In this document: in pieces, positions 34,633-43,671 of the stretch
Position numbering within the stretch: position 1 is the first letter of the stretch
Layout: every line of letters begins with the position of its first letter
Origin: Hyphomicrobiales bacterium
Lineage (GTDB): Bacteria > Pseudomonadota > Alphaproteobacteria > Rhizobiales > Methyloligellaceae
Length of the DNA: 64,000 nucleotides
Assembly: GCA_021775525.1 (NCBI GenBank)
Contig: JAJFHQ010000007.1
Location: 1 to 64,000 of the forward strand
Direction of reading: 5' to 3'
Notes under the pieces: model-generated
The model's database searches: none
What the model saw: the letters and a program-made list of their open reading frames with translations, nothing else
Told to the model about the DNA's origin: nothing
Program-made: the position numbers and the translations under genes

Positions 34633-36123
34633 TTATCTTTTTGATTTCATGTACTTTTCAAGCGCTTTGACGCCGGACTGATTGACATCGAGGCCGCATT
34701 TCGTGCGCCGCCAGAGTACGTCTTGCGTGGTACAGGCCCATTCTTCCTGCATTAGCCAATCGACCTCGGCAGCATAGAGCGTACCACCGAAATGCTGTCC
34801 GAGGTCCGCTTCCATCAATGCATCGCCTAAAATCATCGCGGTATTTGTACCGTGGCGGCGAGCCAGCGCCGCAATGAACCCGGATTCAAAATCCGAATGG
34901 CTGCCCGCCAGGGCATCTGTGAAGGCGTCGAAGTCATCTATGTCTCCGCCGGGCAGCACCCCCTCCCCGGTCCAGGCTCTTTTGAGATCAGGGAACGGCG
35001 GGTTCAGTGCATCAACGACATGCTCCGCGAGCTGCCGTGCCGTGGTCAGCTTGCCGCCAAAGATCGAGATCAACGGCGCCAACTCCCCATGCCGGTCCTC
35101 CAGCAGCTTATAGTCTCGTGTGATCGATCCCGGATCGATACTCCCGTCATCCAGAAGCGGTCTTAATCCGGCAAAGCTCCACACAATATCAGCGGGTTTC
35201 ACTTGCTGCTTGAAATAACGGTTCGCGGCTTCGCAGAGATAGACGATTTCTTCTCTCTCGATATCTACCGGACCCGGCGCATCTTCATGCCCCACCTCGG
35301 TCGTGCCGATCAGAGAGTATCGACCCTCAAACGGGATGACGAATATGACGCGCTCGTCATCGTTCTGGAGTAGAAAGGCATGATCACCCTCGTAAAGGCG
35401 GGGGACGACGATGTGACTGCCTTTCACCAGGCGCAGCTGCGTGTTGGTTGCACCACCTGTAACGCCGGTAAGAACATCATGCGCCCAGGGACCAGCGGCA
35501 TTTATGAGCGCCCGCGCACTGGTTTCAAATTTGCTGCCATCTTGTCGGACGAGGTTTGCGCGCCAGATTTGCCCTTCCCTGCGTGCCTGTGAGCAACGGG
35601 TTCGGGTCATGATCTCAGCACCACGCCGGGCCGCATCGAGTGCGGCAAGAACCACGAGACGGGCATCATCAGTCCAGCAGTCGGAATAGGCGAAGCCCTG
35701 GTCGACGTGCCGCTTGAGCCCCTCGGCGTAAGGCCCGGATTTCAAATCTGCACGCGCTGATCTCGGCAGGGAGATATGGCCGACGAGATGATCGTAAATC
35801 CACAATCCAATCAGAACCAACCATGTCGGCCGGCTACCCTTGATCTTGGGGAGTACCAGACGTAACGGCTGGACGATGTGAGGGGCAGTGGCCAGCATGA
35901 TTTCCCGCTCGCGCAACGACTCCCGCACAAGAGAGAAATCGTAATGCTCCAGATAGCGCAAGCCGCCATGGATCATCTTGCTCGAGGCCGAGGAGGTACC
36001 GCTGGCGAGGTCGTCCTGCTCAACAAGAAGCACTGACAACCCACGCCCGGCTGCGTCACGCGCCACCATGGTGCCGTTGATGCCGCCGCCGATGACGAGG
36101 ATATCGTAAATCCGGTCTTTCAC
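34633..36123 (-). CDS. glpD: Aerobic glycerol-3-phosphate dehydrogenase
   Basis: A 496-residue FAD enzyme oxidising glycerol-3-phosphate to dihydroxyacetone phosphate and feeding electrons to the quinone pool. The FAD fold (ILVIGGGINGTMVARDA) and the DLASGTSSASSKMIHGGLRYLE signature are intact, and the C-terminal GlpO-type domain is present. The open frame reaches 36303, but the family N-terminus begins at GTG 36123 (VKDRIYDILVIG), weakly supported by AAGG upstream. It is divergent from the HAD phosphatase gene and next to a PhnCDEE-type transporter, which suggests that glycerol phosphate from an imported organophosphate is a substrate. Confidence 0.88.
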   Translation of the reverse strand: MKDRIYDILVIGGGINGTMVARDAAGRGLSVLLVEQDDLASGTSSASSKMIHGGLRYLEHYDFSLVRESLREREIMLATAPHIVQPLRLVLPKIKGSRPTWLVLIGLWIYDHLVGHISLPRSARADLKSGPYAEGLKRHVDQGFAYSDCWTDDARLVVLAALDAARRGAEIMTRTRCSQARREGQIWRANLVRQDGSKFETSARALINAAGPWAHDVLTGVTGGATNTQLRLVKGSHIVVPRLYEGDHAFLLQNDDERVIFVIPFEGRYSLIGTTEVGHEDAPGPVDIEREEIVYLCEAANRYFKQQVKPADIVWSFAGLRPLLDDGSIDPGSITRDYKLLEDRHGELAPLISIFGGKLTTARQLAEHVVDALNPPFPDLKRAWTGEGVLPGGDIDDFDAFTDALAGSHSDFESGFIAALARRHGTNTAMILGDALMEADLGQHFGGTLYAAEVDWLMQEEWACTTQDVLWRRTKCGLDVNQSGVKALEKYMKSKR

Positions 36124-36209
36124 TTCGCCCTTGCCGTCATTGCCGCGGCCACATCCATGCTGCACAGTACCGGGCTGCAACCGCAAAGATAGCGCAGGAC
36201 AATGATTCG

Positions 36210-37016
36210 ATGCCAACCAAGATGAAACCGCTGGCAGAGTTCCCTGCCGAGGAGCGCGCCAATGTCCTGTTCGTGCTGTTCGACATTGACGACACCCTGA
36301 CAACCGATGGCCGCCTCACATCTCAAGCTTATGGTGCGCTTGAGCATTTACAGGGCGCAGGCCTGAAAACGGCAGCCATTACCGGGCGGCCCGCCGGCTG
36401 GTGTGATCATATTGCGCGCATGTGGCCAGTCGACGGGGTGGTTGGCGAGAACGGCGCCTTCTACTACCGCTATGACCATTCGGCGCGGCACATGATCCGC
36501 AGATATGTTGTGGACAAGGCGGAGCGAAAACAGAACCGAGAACGGCTGGAAAAATTGGGCGAGACGATTCTGGACGCGGTACCCGGCGCTGCAATCTCCA
36601 GCGATCAATTCTGTCGGGAAGCTGATTTGGCAATTGATTTTTGCGAGGACGTTCCTGCACTGGCCAAGAGCGATGTGGAGCGTATCGAGAAACTGTTTGA
36701 AGAGGCCGGTGCCCACGCCAAAATCAGTTCAATCCACGTCAATGGATGGTTTGGCGACTATGACAAGCTGACCATGACACAGCAGTTCCTGACCGGGGAA
36801 TTCAGCGTCGATCCGGAAAAGGACAATGGAAAAATCGTATTTGCCGGGGACTCGCCAAACGATGTCCCGATGTTCGGATTTTTTGAGAATGCAGTCGGCG
36901 TTGCCAATCTCATGGAGTTCCGTGACCGCCTTGATGCCGAACCGGCTTATGTCACAGAAGCGCCATCCGGCGCGGGATTTGCCGAGCTGGCCGCGGCTCT
37001 GCTTGAAGTCAGATAA
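36210..37016 (+). CDS. HAD-superfamily (IIB) phosphatase
   Basis: A 268-residue HAD hydrolase of the Cof/mannosyl-3-phosphoglycerate or sucrose-phosphate phosphatase type. Motif I is FDIDDTLT, motif II AITGRP, and motif IV FAGDSPNDVPMF; the cap inserts between II and III, as in subclass IIB. It should remove phosphate from a small sugar or polyol phosphate. It overlaps the convergent PhnE gene by 8 bases and is divergent from glpD, so it is part of the organophosphate locus. Confidence 0.82.
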   Translation: MPTKMKPLAEFPAEERANVLFVLFDIDDTLTTDGRLTSQAYGALEHLQGAGLKTAAITGRPAGWCDHIARMWPVDGVVGENGAFYYRYDHSARHMIRRYVVDKAERKQNRERLEKLGETILDAVPGAAISSDQFCREADLAIDFCEDVPALAKSDVERIEKLFEEAGAHAKISSIHVNGWFGDYDKLTMTQQFLTGEFSVDPEKDNGKIVFAGDSPNDVPMFGFFENAVGVANLMEFRDRLDAEPAYVTEAPSGAGFAELAAALLEVR

Positions 37017-37824
37017 TGGCGTAGCGCACTTTCGCAGAAACCCATTCGCTCACGATCACCGTGCCGACAATCACTAGCAGGATGAGTGACACCTGCGTCC
37101 AGGCCAAGGTGGTGATAGAGGAATTGAGCTCAAGCCCAATACCACCGGCGCCGACGAGTCCGAGAACGGTGGATTCGCGAATATTGATGTCCCAGCGGAA
37201 GACGGAGATTCCTGCAAACGCCGGCAGTACCTGGGGCCAGATTCCGTAAGTGATGACCTGCGAGCGGCTGGCCCCTGTGGCGGTGACAGCTTCAACCTGC
37301 GATTCATCGATTTCCTCAATCGCCTCGTAGAGAAGCTTGGCGCAAAAGCCAATCGAGCGCAGACCAATAGCGATGATCCCGGCGAAAACTCCAGGGCCAA
37401 CGATAGTCACCAGCATCAGTGCCCAGATCAGTGAATTGATCGATCTCGAAGAAACGATGATGAACAATGCGATAGGCCGCACGAAGCTGGCGCTCGGGGT
37501 GGTGTTGCGGGCAGCACAAAACGCCGTCGGCACGGCGAGGATGAGTGCCATAACGGTGCCCAAAGTCGCGATGTTGATCGTATCCCAGACCGGGCGCCAC
37601 AACTCGGTCATGTAGCTCCATTTGGGTGGTGACATGCGCTGGGCCAGGTCACCAGCCTGGCTGTGCGCATCCCACACGAATTCCCAGATCGTCATTTCGG
37701 AAATCAATTGCCAACAAAATACGAACACCGCAACGATCATCAGCCAGCCCAGCCATATGGCGAGTTGAAAGCGTGTCGTGCGCCGCTGCCAGAGTTTGAG
37801 TGCCCCCTGTTTGCTTACCGGCAT
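37009..37824 (-). CDS. phnE: Phosphonate/organophosphate ABC permease (second)
   Basis: A 271-residue inner-membrane permease of the PhnE group, with about six helices and the cytoplasmic coupling stretch EAVTATGASRSQVITYGIWPQVLP. RWDINIRESTVLGLVGAGGIG is the PhnE signature. ATG 37824 overlaps the stop of the first permease (TAATG); ATG 37836 is the alternative. Both permeases form a heterodimer with PhnC. Only the transporter genes are here; there is no C-P lyase or phosphonatase in the window. Confidence 0.85.
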   Translation of the reverse strand: MPVSKQGALKLWQRRTTRFQLAIWLGWLMIVAVFVFCWQLISEMTIWEFVWDAHSQAGDLAQRMSPPKWSYMTELWRPVWDTINIATLGTVMALILAVPTAFCAARNTTPSASFVRPIALFIIVSSRSINSLIWALMLVTIVGPGVFAGIIAIGLRSIGFCAKLLYEAIEEIDESQVEAVTATGASRSQVITYGIWPQVLPAFAGISVFRWDINIRESTVLGLVGAGGIGLELNSSITTLAWTQVSLILLVIVGTVIVSEWVSAKVRYAII

Positions 37825-38633
37825 TACTGCACCCATTTCCGGACAAAGCCGGAGGTGTATTCAACGAGCATCACGATACCAATGATGACCAGGAGAATGG
37901 CGGCGGCTGAATCAAATTCATAGCGGTCGAAGGCCGTGTTAAGCGTGGCGCCAATGCCACCGCCGCCGACGATACCGACAACGGCAGATTCACGGAAATT
38001 GATGTCGAGGCGGTACAACCCCAACCCGATCATGCGCGGCATTACCTGCGGCTGGACACCGTAATTAAGCCATTGGAACCAACCGGCACCCGTCGCGCGT
38101 ACAGCTTCGGCCTGCGAGGGGTCCATGTCCTCGATGTCTTCCGCGAGAAGTTTTCCGTAAAAACCGATGGTGGCGAAAGAGAGCGTCACGAAACCGGCAA
38201 AAGGACCAAAGCCGAAAAGCTTCACGAAAAATATCGCCAAGATCACTTCCTGGAAACTGCGCGAAGTCGCCAGGATCGCCCGGCAAAAATAATAAACAGG
38301 CAATGGCGCCAGGTTTCGCGCAGCACCCAAGCCTACAGGGATTGAGATGGCGATACCGATGACCGTGGATGTCACAGCCATCCACAGGCTCTCATAGATA
38401 CCTTCGACAATTTCTGGCCACCGGCTGACGAAGTCTGGCGGGAAGAAGGCTGAGATAAACTGGACACCGCGCGGCACTCCATCCCAGACGCCCACCCAGT
38501 TCACTTCCGTACTGCCGCATGCCACCGCCAGGTACACCGCGGCGCCAAGTCCGATTGCCCACCTCAGCCACGCCCGCTTGATGAATGGCGGCTTTTTCCA
38601 GCGTCGCGGGAGGGATGCGGCTTGCGTCGTCAT
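37824..38633 (-). CDS. phnE: Phosphonate/organophosphate ABC permease (first)
   Basis: A 269-residue permease homologous to the second PhnE, with EAVRATGAGWFQWLNYGVQPQVMP and RLDINFRESAVVGIVGGGGIG. Two PhnE genes in series are common where each gives one half of the membrane channel. It starts 10 bases after the PhnC stop and overlaps the second PhnE by one base. Confidence 0.86.
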   Translation of the reverse strand: MTTQAASLPRRWKKPPFIKRAWLRWAIGLGAAVYLAVACGSTEVNWVGVWDGVPRGVQFISAFFPPDFVSRWPEIVEGIYESLWMAVTSTVIGIAISIPVGLGAARNLAPLPVYYFCRAILATSRSFQEVILAIFFVKLFGFGPFAGFVTLSFATIGFYGKLLAEDIEDMDPSQAEAVRATGAGWFQWLNYGVQPQVMPRMIGLGLYRLDINFRESAVVGIVGGGGIGATLNTAFDRYEFDSAAAILLVIIGIVMLVEYTSGFVRKWVQ

Positions 38634-38643
38634 GGCCGCCCTC

Positions 38644-39504
38644 TCACGTCAGCCCGGCCAGGCGGTCCCGATCGGGAATCGGGGCATGATGGTCTTCGTC
38701 CGCGCCATCCGCGTCAGGCTCATCGGGACTGTCTTCTTCTTCGACCGTCTCGATCGTCGCTTCCCAGTCTTCCTCGCCATAAATGTCGGTGAGGACATCG
38801 GGAGTCAGCCCGTTTGGCGGACCGTCATAGACGATTTCACCGAGTTGGAGACCAACGATGCGTTTTGAATACATCTGCGCCAGCATGACATCGTGGATAT
38901 TGACGATGGCAGCGAGCCCCCGCTCCTCGCACAATTCAACGATCAGCCGCATGATCTGGCGCGAGGTCTTGGGATCGAGCGAAGCCGTGGGCTCATCGAC
39001 CAGAAGCAATTCCGGGTTCTGTATAAGCGCACGGCAGATACCCACACGCTGGCGCTGGCCGCCCGAAAGCTCATCGGCGCGCTTGTCGACCATGTGGTCA
39101 AGACCAACGCGTTCCAGCAACCGGAACGCTTCGTCAATATCACTCTGGGGGTATTTGCGGAACCAGCTGCGCCAGAAGTTGACGTAGCCCAGGCGGCCAG
39201 AGAGTACATTTTCCATGACGCTGAGACGCTCGACCAGCGCATATTCCTGGAAGATCATGCCCATGCGCCGGCGCGCGCGGCGCAATTGCACCTGCGAGAG
39301 CGCCGTCAGCTCGGTATCATCAAGAAATATGGAGCCGGTGGTGGGTTCGACCAGGCGGTTGACGCAGCGGATCAGCGTGGATTTGCCTGCCCCGGATGGC
39401 CCGATCAATGCCATCACCTGCCCGTCCGGTACATCAAGATCAATATCTTTCAAAGCAAGGTCACCCGTTGGGTACCGCTTTGTCAGGCCGGCAAGTTTAA
39501 GCAT
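38644..39504 (-). CDS. phnC: Phosphonate-type ABC transporter ATPase
   Basis: A 286-residue ATPase with Walker A (GPSGAGKST), signature [14 protein letters not shown] and Walker [13 protein letters not shown], in the PhnC pattern. About 40 C-terminal residues after the usual end are very acidic ([20 protein letters not shown]), an extension not needed for ATPase function. It powers import by PhnE-PhnE from the PhnD binding protein. A strong stem-loop separates it from phnD. Confidence 0.87.
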   Translation of the reverse strand: MLKLAGLTKRYPTGDLALKDIDLDVPDGQVMALIGPSGAGKSTLIRCVNRLVEPTTGSIFLDDTELTALSQVQLRRARRRMGMIFQEYALVERLSVMENVLSGRLGYVNFWRSWFRKYPQSDIDEAFRLLERVGLDHMVDKRADELSGGQRQRVGICRALIQNPELLLVDEPTASLDPKTSRQIMRLIVELCEERGLAAIVNIHDVMLAQMYSKRIVGLQLGEIVYDGPPNGLTPDVLTDIYGEEDWEATIETVEEEDSPDEPDADGADEDHHAPIPDRDRLAGLT

Positions 39505-39543
39505 CAGGCCTCCCCCACATTCGCCCCAAAGTCATAGCCGGGC

Positions 39544-39574
39544 TGTCCGGCCCGCGAAGACAGCGGGCCGGACA
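39544..39574 (-). promoter_or_regulatory. Intergenic stem-loop between phnD and phnC
   Basis: TGTCCGGCCCGC (39544-39555) and GCGGGCCGGACA (39563-39574) form a perfect 12-bp stem with a 7-base loop, starting 13 bases beyond the phnD stop. There is no T-run. Such structures after binding-protein genes usually protect the upstream mRNA and lower expression of the downstream ATPase and permeases. Confidence 0.6.
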
Positions 39575-39587
39575 TTCCAACTATAGC

Positions 39588-40571
39588 TTACTTGCAGGCG
39601 TAGGAAACGCCATTGGCCTTGTCGATCTTGCGGATGACATCCCAATCTTTCTTGTAAACGATCGGAATGAACGAGCCTTCTTTCTTGAACTCTTTCTTGA
39701 GAGCCGAGCCTTCCCAAGGGAAGGAGAAGAAAGCTTCCTTGATCTTTTTCACCAGTGCGGGATCAAGATTATGCGCGTGACCATACCCGGTGGTCGGGAA
39801 AGTTTGCGACTTGTAGATCGAACGGATCTTGGACGCATCGACCACCTTGCGGTCGATCATGCGCTTGAGGACAGAATTGGCAATGGCCGCTGCTTCGTAA
39901 TCCTTGTTGGCAACGCCCAGGATCGAGTTGTCATGCTTGCCGGAAAAGGCAGGTTTGAAATCTTTCTTGGCGATGAGACCAAAGTCAGCTTTCAGGATCG
40001 CCGAGGGCGCCTTGAAGCCGGAATTGGACGTCGGCGAGGTGAAGGCCATGCTCTTGCCCTTGAGATCGGCGGGCGACTTGATCGGGCTGTCGGCCGGTAC
40101 GAGAATTTCCATCTCGTAACCGAACGAACCATCCTTGGCGGCCATCATTGCAAACGGGTTCAGTCCCGCGCAGTTCACCGCGACCGGGTTGCCGCCCGTG
40201 TTAACGCCGGCAATGTGCAGCCTGCCTGAACGCATGGCTTCATACTGCGCCGCGTAAGATTGAACTGGGAAGAAGACGACCTTCTTGCCAGTCACCTTGG
40301 CCATGTGCTGGATGAAGCCGTCCCAGACCTTCTTGTAGACAGCCGGGTCTTCAACCGGCGTATAGGAAAAGATGATGGTGTCCGGATTTGAAACCTTGCC
40401 CTTGTCGGTCGGCAGGTCCGCAACAAGATCTCCGTCACGATCACAATAGGCCTTGTCCAAGGTGCCGCGAGGGCAATCCTCGGCGCGAACTTGCGGTGCT
40501 GTTAACAGAACCGTTGCGAAGGCTGCGCATGCCGAGACAGCCAATCCCCGTAATACATAATGCAGTTGCAT
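39588..40571 (-). CDS. phnD: Phosphate/phosphonate-type substrate-binding protein
   Basis: A 327-residue periplasmic protein with a signal peptide (about 1-30, ending QVRA) and the PhnD fold: FSYTPVEDPAVYKKVWDGFIQHMA, QSYAAQYEAMRSGRLHIAGVNTGG and SPTSNSGFKAPSAIL (the anion-binding serine/threonine loop). It is first in the transporter operon, and its 231-bp upstream region has a CATAATATTATG palindrome (40733-40744) but no recognisable Pho box. The ligand may be a phosphonate, phosphite or phosphate ester; glpD and a HAD phosphatase beside it favour an ester. Confidence 0.85.
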   Translation of the reverse strand: MQLHYVLRGLAVSACAAFATVLLTAPQVRAEDCPRGTLDKAYCDRDGDLVADLPTDKGKVSNPDTIIFSYTPVEDPAVYKKVWDGFIQHMAKVTGKKVVFFPVQSYAAQYEAMRSGRLHIAGVNTGGNPVAVNCAGLNPFAMMAAKDGSFGYEMEILVPADSPIKSPADLKGKSMAFTSPTSNSGFKAPSAILKADFGLIAKKDFKPAFSGKHDNSILGVANKDYEAAAIANSVLKRMIDRKVVDASKIRSIYKSQTFPTTGYGHAHNLDPALVKKIKEAFFSFPWEGSALKKEFKKEGSFIPIVYKKDWDVIRKIDKANGVSYACK

Positions 40572-40765
40572 ATTCTCCTCCCAAATTTATTGGCACCTGG
40601 CTCCTGCTTAAGTTGAAGCCTCCACGGTTGCACCGGGATTTCCATGCCATAGAAGCCCAGTTTAACCGGGCAACACGCAAGGCGCTACAGGAGGCGAACT
40701 TATGCCACCAGTCGCTTACACTTCTAGTGAAGCATAATATTATGACGCCTGGAAGATTAAGCTGC

Positions 40766-40790
40766 GTCACGGGCCTTTCAGATCCGTGAC
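40766..40790 (-). terminator. Inverted repeat after the YceI-OmpA gene
   Basis: GTCACGG (40766-40772) and CCGTGAC (40784-40790) pair perfectly around an 11-base loop, 13 bases past the stop codon at 40803. No T-run follows, so termination is uncertain. It marks the end of the envelope gene run. Confidence 0.4.
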
Positions 40791-40802
40791 AACGCTTTCT
40801 GA

Positions 40803-41861
40803 TCAGCCCTTGATGACCTTGAACTCGATCCGACGGTTTTTCGACTTGTTCTCGTTTGAATCATTCGGCACGACAGGACGGGAGTCGCCATACCCGGCTG
40901 AGCGTATGCGACCAGCATCCACGCCCTTGCCGCTTAGATAATCAGCCACGGATTTGGCCCGCTTCTCGGAGAGCTTTTGATTGGCGTTTTTGCTGCCGAC
41001 ATTGTCGGTGTGTCCCGTGATATCAATGCTGATGCCCGGGCAGCGATTGGTGATGTCGGCAACGCTGTTGAGCAACGGCGCACTGGCCGTATCAAGGATA
41101 GCACTACCGGTCTTGAAATAGATGGCGCCGGTCTTGGAGATGACGTTTAAACGCGTCTCACAGGCCTCGGCCGAGAAGGTGCTTGTCGCCTGCTGGGCCC
41201 TCGCCTTTTCTCTTGTCGCACGCGCCGCCACGAGCTCTGACTTGAGTTCACCCGTGCCGAACACCAGATCGAATGTCACCGAAGAGGCGGCGGCAATGGG
41301 GATGCCCTTCACAGCTTCGCGGAGCTTGGCAATGCCGGCCTCAAGACCAAAGCTCTTCGCCGTCACGATGATCGGCTTGACCGTCGCGACCGAAACGCTG
41401 GTGTTGCCGATGCGCGTGACCCAGACTTTTGCTTCCAGCTGTTTGACAATTCCATGCATGTTGAGCGTGAAATTCAGCGGGTAGGTTATCCGGGTCTTGG
41501 TTGCGAGGGCTGCCAATACGGTCTTGTCCAGATTGGCACTGATTTCAGCGAATGGAAACTTGTAGGTCTCGAACAACAGAAAGCGCATGCGCGTATTACG
41601 CAGGTCGTGGTTTGTGTCGAGCGAGTTCAGCTCAATCTTGATCTTCGCCTCACCATCCTTGCTGACGGTTCCTTCCACAGCCGTGAACTGATGCGTTTCA
41701 AAAATCGCATTCTTCTTCACGCTCTGCATGTAGACATTTGAAAGGCTTGGATTGAGCACCCATTCCTGGCTCATGAAATCCTGGGCCTGGGTGCTGACGG
41801 GTTTCATCGCCGCGGTGATTAATGCGAGGGCGAATAAAAGACGGATCACGGTCGATTGCAT
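40803..41861 (-). CDS. YceI-like domain fused to an OmpA peptidoglycan-binding domain
   Basis: A 352-residue exported protein (signal peptide about 1-26). Residues 30-205 look like a YceI lipocalin-type barrel (SNVYMQSVKKNAIFETHQFTAVEG, FTLNMHG). Residues 235-350 are an OmpA C-terminal domain with ITGHTDNVGSKNANQKLSEKRA and RSAGYGDSRP, which binds peptidoglycan. YceI proteins bind isoprenoid-type lipids. The fusion would fix such a domain to the cell wall. It is the last of four exported proteins encoded on the minus strand from 48615. Confidence 0.82.
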   Translation of the reverse strand: MQSTVIRLLFALALITAAMKPVSTQAQDFMSQEWVLNPSLSNVYMQSVKKNAIFETHQFTAVEGTVSKDGEAKIKIELNSLDTNHDLRNTRMRFLLFETYKFPFAEISANLDKTVLAALATKTRITYPLNFTLNMHGIVKQLEAKVWVTRIGNTSVSVATVKPIIVTAKSFGLEAGIAKLREAVKGIPIAAASSVTFDLVFGTGELKSELVAARATREKARAQQATSTFSAEACETRLNVISKTGAIYFKTGSAILDTASAPLLNSVADITNRCPGISIDITGHTDNVGSKNANQKLSEKRAKSVADYLSGKGVDAGRIRSAGYGDSRPVVPNDSNENKSKNRRIEFKVIKG

Positions 41862-41920
41862 GTCAAAACTCCTGGCAGGCGCAAGTCCTGTTCAATTGGA
41901 CCCGGGGATGTGGGTTGGTC

Positions 41921-42673
41921 TTATTCACAGCCGCTCTTGGACCATTTCATCAATGCCAGCTTGTACGCGCCGCCATAGGGATGCTGATGCCGCAATACAT
42001 GTCTCGCGGACTTCACATAGGTTTTGCCCTGGGCGCAAAGCCGCTCCTGGTTCCACTTGTGGCAGGTGGTGCAATTCTTCTTCCAAAGTTCATCCGGAAG
42101 CCCCTCGATCGGTGGAAACAGGGGCACTTTCATGGCCAGTTCCTTGAGCGAGTTGCCATTGACCGGGAAAGGCCCGAAAGGAACAGGCTGGTCGAAGCGC
42201 AGCTTGTCGTCGGGACGCTCCGTGGCAGGGGGCGTGGCGGCTGCTGGAGGTGCGGCGGCAACTTTCGGTGCGTCCGGCTTGGCGGCAGGAGGTGGCGACG
42301 CTGGTGCGGTCGGTGCAGCGGGCGCCGAAGACGCCATTGCAGCCACGGCAGCTTTGGCCTCGGCCTCGGTCACGTTCTTCATGTAGCGCAATGTGGACCA
42401 ACCATTGACCCCAGTTGTCCCCTCCGGGCTCTTCAGCTTGTGCTTGATAAAGCCCCAGAGGCGCCCGCCGCTCTGCTTCTGCTCGGTGACGCAGGCAAAT
42501 TCTCCATCCTCGAGCACATCGATAAAGATGCCGCCGCCCGGTTCCTTGGAGATATTCAGCAGGCTCGAATTCACCTGGAAGTAGGTGCAGACCTGCTGCG
42601 CCGACAGGCTTACCGGGTAAGCGGCCAAACAGATCACACCCGCCAGGGCGCACCAAAAAAACTTCCTCATCAT
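41921..42673 (-). CDS. Exported SH3-like protein with a single c-type haem motif
   Basis: A 250-residue protein: signal peptide (about 1-25), an SH3-like domain (about 28-95, ending WGFIKHKL...VNGWSTLRYMK), a long Ala-Pro linker (about 110-155), and a C-terminal domain with CTTCHKWNQE, a CxxCH haem motif. I know of no named family with this order. The N-domain is clearly related to that of the protein at 61064. The C-part resembles short c-type cytochrome modules seen near cell-wall proteins. Probable periplasmic electron-carrying or sensing role; uncertain. Confidence 0.65.
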   Translation of the reverse strand: MMRKFFWCALAGVICLAAYPVSLSAQQVCTYFQVNSSLLNISKEPGGGIFIDVLEDGEFACVTEQKQSGGRLWGFIKHKLKSPEGTTGVNGWSTLRYMKNVTEAEAKAAVAAMASSAPAAPTAPASPPPAAKPDAPKVAAAPPAAATPPATERPDDKLRFDQPVPFGPFPVNGNSLKELAMKVPLFPPIEGLPDELWKKNCTTCHKWNQERLCAQGKTYVKSARHVLRHQHPYGGAYKLALMKWSKSGCE

Positions 42674-42691
42674 TCTCTCCAGGTTTACGCG

Positions 42692-43612
42692 TTACTCACA
42701 GACGGTCTCGCAGTTGCGGCCTTCATCGTCGCATGACTTGTAGCATTTGTTATCGTTTTTACTCGCATCGCCGATCGCACCGATGATACCAATCACGACT
42801 CCCACGCTGGCCTGGTCGCTATGGACCTGCGTCGTCGTTGTCTGGGGCTGCTTCACACAATATTTGCCATTAAAGCTGCGACCGCCGGAACATTTGCAGG
42901 TGTTCCCCGACGTATAGGCATATTTGATTTTAGAGCATTTCGGCTTGCCGCCGCCCGTCGAGGCGGTCGTCGTCGTCTTAATGCAATATTTGCCGTTGAA
43001 TTTTCGGGTGCCCTCGCATTTGCAGGTATTGCCGGATTTATATGCATATTTGATGCGCGAGCAGTTCGGCCCGGAAGGCGCCACGTAGACTGCCGGGCAA
43101 ATCCGTCCTCGCTGGGACTGGACATCACTCAATACGACTTGTGTTGGCTCCGTGCTTGCTGCTGACAGCCTCGCACGTTCATAGAATTTTCTCAGGGATG
43201 ACCGGCTGCCATTCCCCCAGATGCCGTCTACCCCGCCCCCAAGACAGCCAACGCGCTTAAGCTCGGTTTGCACCTCGCGCGGATAAAGGACACTCGTTGG
43301 TGGTGGTAGTTGTGTCGTGACACCCCCGCGATTAACGCAAACGCCGTTGCGCATCACCTGCGGTTCATAACATACAACCGGCGGATTGTTTGTGGGCACG
43401 CAGTCCATGCCAAAGGCAACCGTGCCCGGATACTGGCTGCAATCCGGGACAGTAGGATTGGGCCTGACGGGATAGGTCGGATTTTCAATCTCCGGCTGCT
43501 GGTAGACGATCGTCTCCGAGCTGGTCACGGAAGGCACTGCCATCGGGGCCGCTGAAGCTAACGCGACAGCACCGAGCAGAAACACCGCAGTAAGAATGAT
43601 ACGTTTCATCAT
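42692..43612 (-). CDS. Exported Cys-rich protein with peptidoglycan-binding-like domain
   Basis: About 306 residues from ATG 43612, chosen because AAGGAGG lies eight bases upstream; the frame to 43675 lacks one. A signal peptide (MMKRIILTAVFLLGAVALASA) is followed by a Pro-rich stretch. A peptidoglycan-binding-like domain follows, with LKRVGCLGGGVDGIWGNGSR. Then come two near-identical 29-residue Cys-rich units (CSRIKYAYKSGNTCKC... and CSKIKYAYTSGNTCKC...). The tail is CYKSCDDEGRNCETVCE. Disulfides are likely. It lies 16 bases before the SH3-haem gene and may associate with the cell wall. Confidence 0.65.
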   Translation of the reverse strand: MMKRIILTAVFLLGAVALASAAPMAVPSVTSSETIVYQQPEIENPTYPVRPNPTVPDCSQYPGTVAFGMDCVPTNNPPVVCYEPQVMRNGVCVNRGGVTTQLPPPTSVLYPREVQTELKRVGCLGGGVDGIWGNGSRSSLRKFYERARLSAASTEPTQVVLSDVQSQRGRICPAVYVAPSGPNCSRIKYAYKSGNTCKCEGTRKFNGKYCIKTTTTASTGGGKPKCSKIKYAYTSGNTCKCSGGRSFNGKYCVKQPQTTTTQVHSDQASVGVVIGIIGAIGDASKNDNKCYKSCDDEGRNCETVCE

Positions 43613-43671
43613 GGCACTTGCCTCCTTGAAAATGTGCTGCCCATTTACATCACTCATCTGACATGCGATTT

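Noticed and set aside
40572-40765. Pho box before phnD
   Set aside because: I searched the region by eye for two CTGTCAT-type repeats with 4-base spacing and found none.
42090-42656. 188-residue minus-strand frame inside the SH3-haem gene
   Set aside because: The competing frame has a signal peptide, the SH3-like domain and the haem motif; this one has none.
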